NCBI GenBank assembly: GCA_965216105.1
Contig: OZ244147.1
Span: 1,674,001-1,738,000, forward strand
DNA from: JAALLB01 sp017643495
Lineage (GTDB): Bacteria; Pseudomonadota; Alphaproteobacteria; Rhizobiales; Rhizobiaceae
Direction of reading: 5' to 3'
DNA: 64,000 nucleotides
Shown: positions 62,743 to 64,000 of the stretch, piece after piece
How the letters are laid out: each line of letters begins with the position of its first letter
Position numbering within the stretch: the first letter of the stretch is position 1
Position numbers and translations under genes: made by a program
Notes under the pieces: model-generated
The model's database searches: none
What the model was told of the DNA's origin: nothing
Seen by the model: only the letters and a program-made list of their open reading frames with translations

Positions 62743-63108
62743 ATGATGACACGCATGTTGGCTGCCTTTTGTCTGCTGGTTTTGAGCAACGCCGCTTCAA
62801 GCGCGGGAGAGGCAGATGTAATCGGTGTGGATGTACGCGGTAGCGGTACTGATTATATTTTCTCGGTGACCGTGCGCCATGCCGATACAGGCTGGGACCA
62901 TTATGCCGACCGCTGGGAAGTGACCGGCGAGGATGGCAAGGTTTATGGCGTGAGAGAGCTTGCACACCCCCATGTTGACGAACAACCCTTCACCCGGCAG
63001 GGGCGGGCCAGGATACCATTGGGAATTGCGACTGTGATTGTACGTGCAAGAGACAGCGTCCACGGGTATGGCGGAAAAGAAATGAAGGTTTCTCTGCCGG
63101 GAAGATAA
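62743..63108 (+). CDS. Small exported protein
   Basis: 121 aa with a Sec signal peptide (MMTRMLAAFCLLVLSNAASSAGEA, probable cleavage after ASSAG or SNAAS). The mature part is about 98 aa, beta-rich in appearance: DYIFSVTVRHADTGWDHYADRWEVTGEDGKVYGVRELAHPHVDEQPFTRQ. It may be periplasmic. No annotated function. A gggaga site is upstream of the ATG. It meets marC tail to tail with 10 bp between them. Confidence 0.78.
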   Translation: MMTRMLAAFCLLVLSNAASSAGEADVIGVDVRGSGTDYIFSVTVRHADTGWDHYADRWEVTGEDGKVYGVRELAHPHVDEQPFTRQGRARIPLGIATVIVRARDSVHGYGGKEMKVSLPGR

Positions 63109-63118
63109 TTGCGCTGTC

Positions 63119-63748
63119 TCAGCTCCAAAGCACCTTGAGGCCATCAACGACAAACTGAACAGAAAGTGCGGCAAGCAGGACGCCAAGCAAACGCGTCAGT
63201 ATCATGCGCCCGGTTTCTCCCATGTATTTGTCGATATATTCCGCAGCAATGAAGGCAAAGAGTACAAGCACAAGCACTGCAAGCATCACAACAAACAGCA
63301 TGATACGCCATTCCCAAGAGCCTCCGCCGCTACTTGAGAGGAGTATGATTGCCGATATGGCGCCGGGGCCGGCAATAAGCGGCAGGGAAAGCGGGAAAAC
63401 GGCAAGATTGGCTATCTGGTCCTTGGTCAAGGCCTGCTCGGTGCTTTCCTGTTTCCTTTTCTGGCGATCTCCGAAAACCATCTCAAAGGCTATGAAAAAC
63501 AGGAGAAGGCCACCTGCCACACGGAATGCCTGGATGGTAATGCCGAGCGTATCCAGGATTGTACGTCCGGCAAACAGGAACAACGTCATGAGACATAGCG
63601 AAATGATGACAGCCCGAATGCTCACTGAGCGGCGTTCGCTGCTCGTCATGCCGTCGGTCAGACCGAGAAAAATCGGTGCGAGCCCGATTGGGTCTATGGT
63701 GACAAACAGCGTTACGAACGCGCTGATTATGAGGTCTTCGGAAAACAT
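63119..63748 (-). CDS. MarC family integral membrane protein
   Basis: 209 aa, about six membrane helices. Family pattern: FVTLFVTIDPIGLAPIFLGLTDGMTSSERRSVSIRAVIISLCLMTLFLFAGRTILDTLGITIQAFRVAGGLLLFFIAFEMVFG, and FPLSLPLIAGPGAISAIILLSS. Once linked to multiple antibiotic resistance in E. coli, an assignment since withdrawn; function unknown. No good ribosome-binding site precedes the ATG. Divergent from gyrA. Confidence 0.9.
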   Translation of the reverse strand: MFSEDLIISAFVTLFVTIDPIGLAPIFLGLTDGMTSSERRSVSIRAVIISLCLMTLFLFAGRTILDTLGITIQAFRVAGGLLLFFIAFEMVFGDRQKRKQESTEQALTKDQIANLAVFPLSLPLIAGPGAISAIILLSSSGGGSWEWRIMLFVVMLAVLVLVLFAFIAAEYIDKYMGETGRMILTRLLGVLLAALSVQFVVDGLKVLWS

Positions 63749-63929
63749 GTATGTGGCATATCAGCGGTACGGGGATTTGGCTATAGGCTTTCGTCCACAA
63801 TTATGTTTTGCGTCATGATAAGTTTATGTTTTTGCAGAGAAAAAGTTTTCCGTTTCAGTTGACCCAACTTGGGTTGGAAAAGGGAATCGGCTATAACAGG
63901 CCAGCAGATACCATACAGGTGAAAAGAGT

Positions 63930-64000
63930 TTGTCAGACGAAACGAATATTCCCGCTGGCGGGGAAGATAATTCCGATATCAAGCCGATCTCGATAATCGA
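63930..64000 (+). CDS. gyrA: DNA gyrase subunit A, N-terminal fragment
   Basis: A frame opening with TTG at 63930 (stop taa at 63894-63896 upstream, and no ATG/GTG in frame) reads LSDETNIPAGGEDNSDIKPISII, then runs off the window. Its end matches the IxPISIIEEM motif that begins GyrA in many Hyphomicrobiales, where marC and gyrA are often close. Only 23 codons are visible, so this rests on a short motif. Upstream there is a possible promoter, ttgggt (63869-63874) and tataac (63892-63897), 17 bp apart. Confidence 0.72.
   Translation, partial: MSDETNIPAGGEDNSDIKPISII

Overview
The window is a chromosomal segment of an alphaproteobacterium, most likely order Hyphomicrobiales (Rhizobiales). Grounds: the order clpP-clpX-lon-hupB, tRNA-Val/tRNA-Asp, nuoA-N, birA-rnj-mce-DUF1467-proS-lolCD-dnaE is the one I know from that order; uvrA and ssb diverge around a GAAC-N7-GAAC LexA box of the rhizobial type; NuoE carries a C-terminal helix-hairpin-helix extension. 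There is no rRNA, prophage, IS element or CRISPR array.

Layout. 1-5.1 kb: protein quality control (end of clpP, clpX, lon with a sigma32-like promoter) and hupB. 5.4-25.8 kb: a metabolic block between hupB and the tRNA pair. It holds fhs and a two-subunit NAD-dependent formate dehydrogenase (beta and alpha genes separated by a LysE-type exporter and a DUF1330 gene), sucC and sucD separated by a small exported protein, ppdK, a TakP-like TRAP transporter whose large permease has a ~330-residue coiled-coil tail, and a divergent GNAT/LysR pair. 25.9-26.1 kb: tRNA-Val(UAC) and tRNA-Asp(GUC), minus strand. 26.3-44.2 kb: all 14 nuo genes plus five passenger genes; three proteins here (NuoE, a membrane protein and a soluble protein) end in nearly the same helix-hairpin-helix domain. 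44.2-55.5 kb: birA, RNase J, methylmalonyl-CoA epimerase, DUF1467, proS, lolCD, a 32-codon membrane microprotein behind a LexA box, dnaE and a DUF985 cupin. 55.5-64 kb: hemolysin III-like protein, uvrA/ssb, a membrane protein, an XRE regulator, a CDF transporter, a small exported protein, MarC and the first codons of gyrA.

How it fits together. The metabolic block suggests C1/formate handling (10-formyl-THF to or from formate, formate to CO2 + NADH) and C4/C3 metabolism (succinyl-CoA synthetase, pyruvate-PEP interconversion, probable 2-oxoacid uptake), feeding NADH to the complex I encoded next door. The DNA-damage theme recurs at uvrA/ssb and at the LexA-controlled microprotein upstream of dnaE. 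The most novel-looking items are that microprotein, the three-fold helix-hairpin-helix set in the nuo operon, and the coiled-coil TRAP permease.
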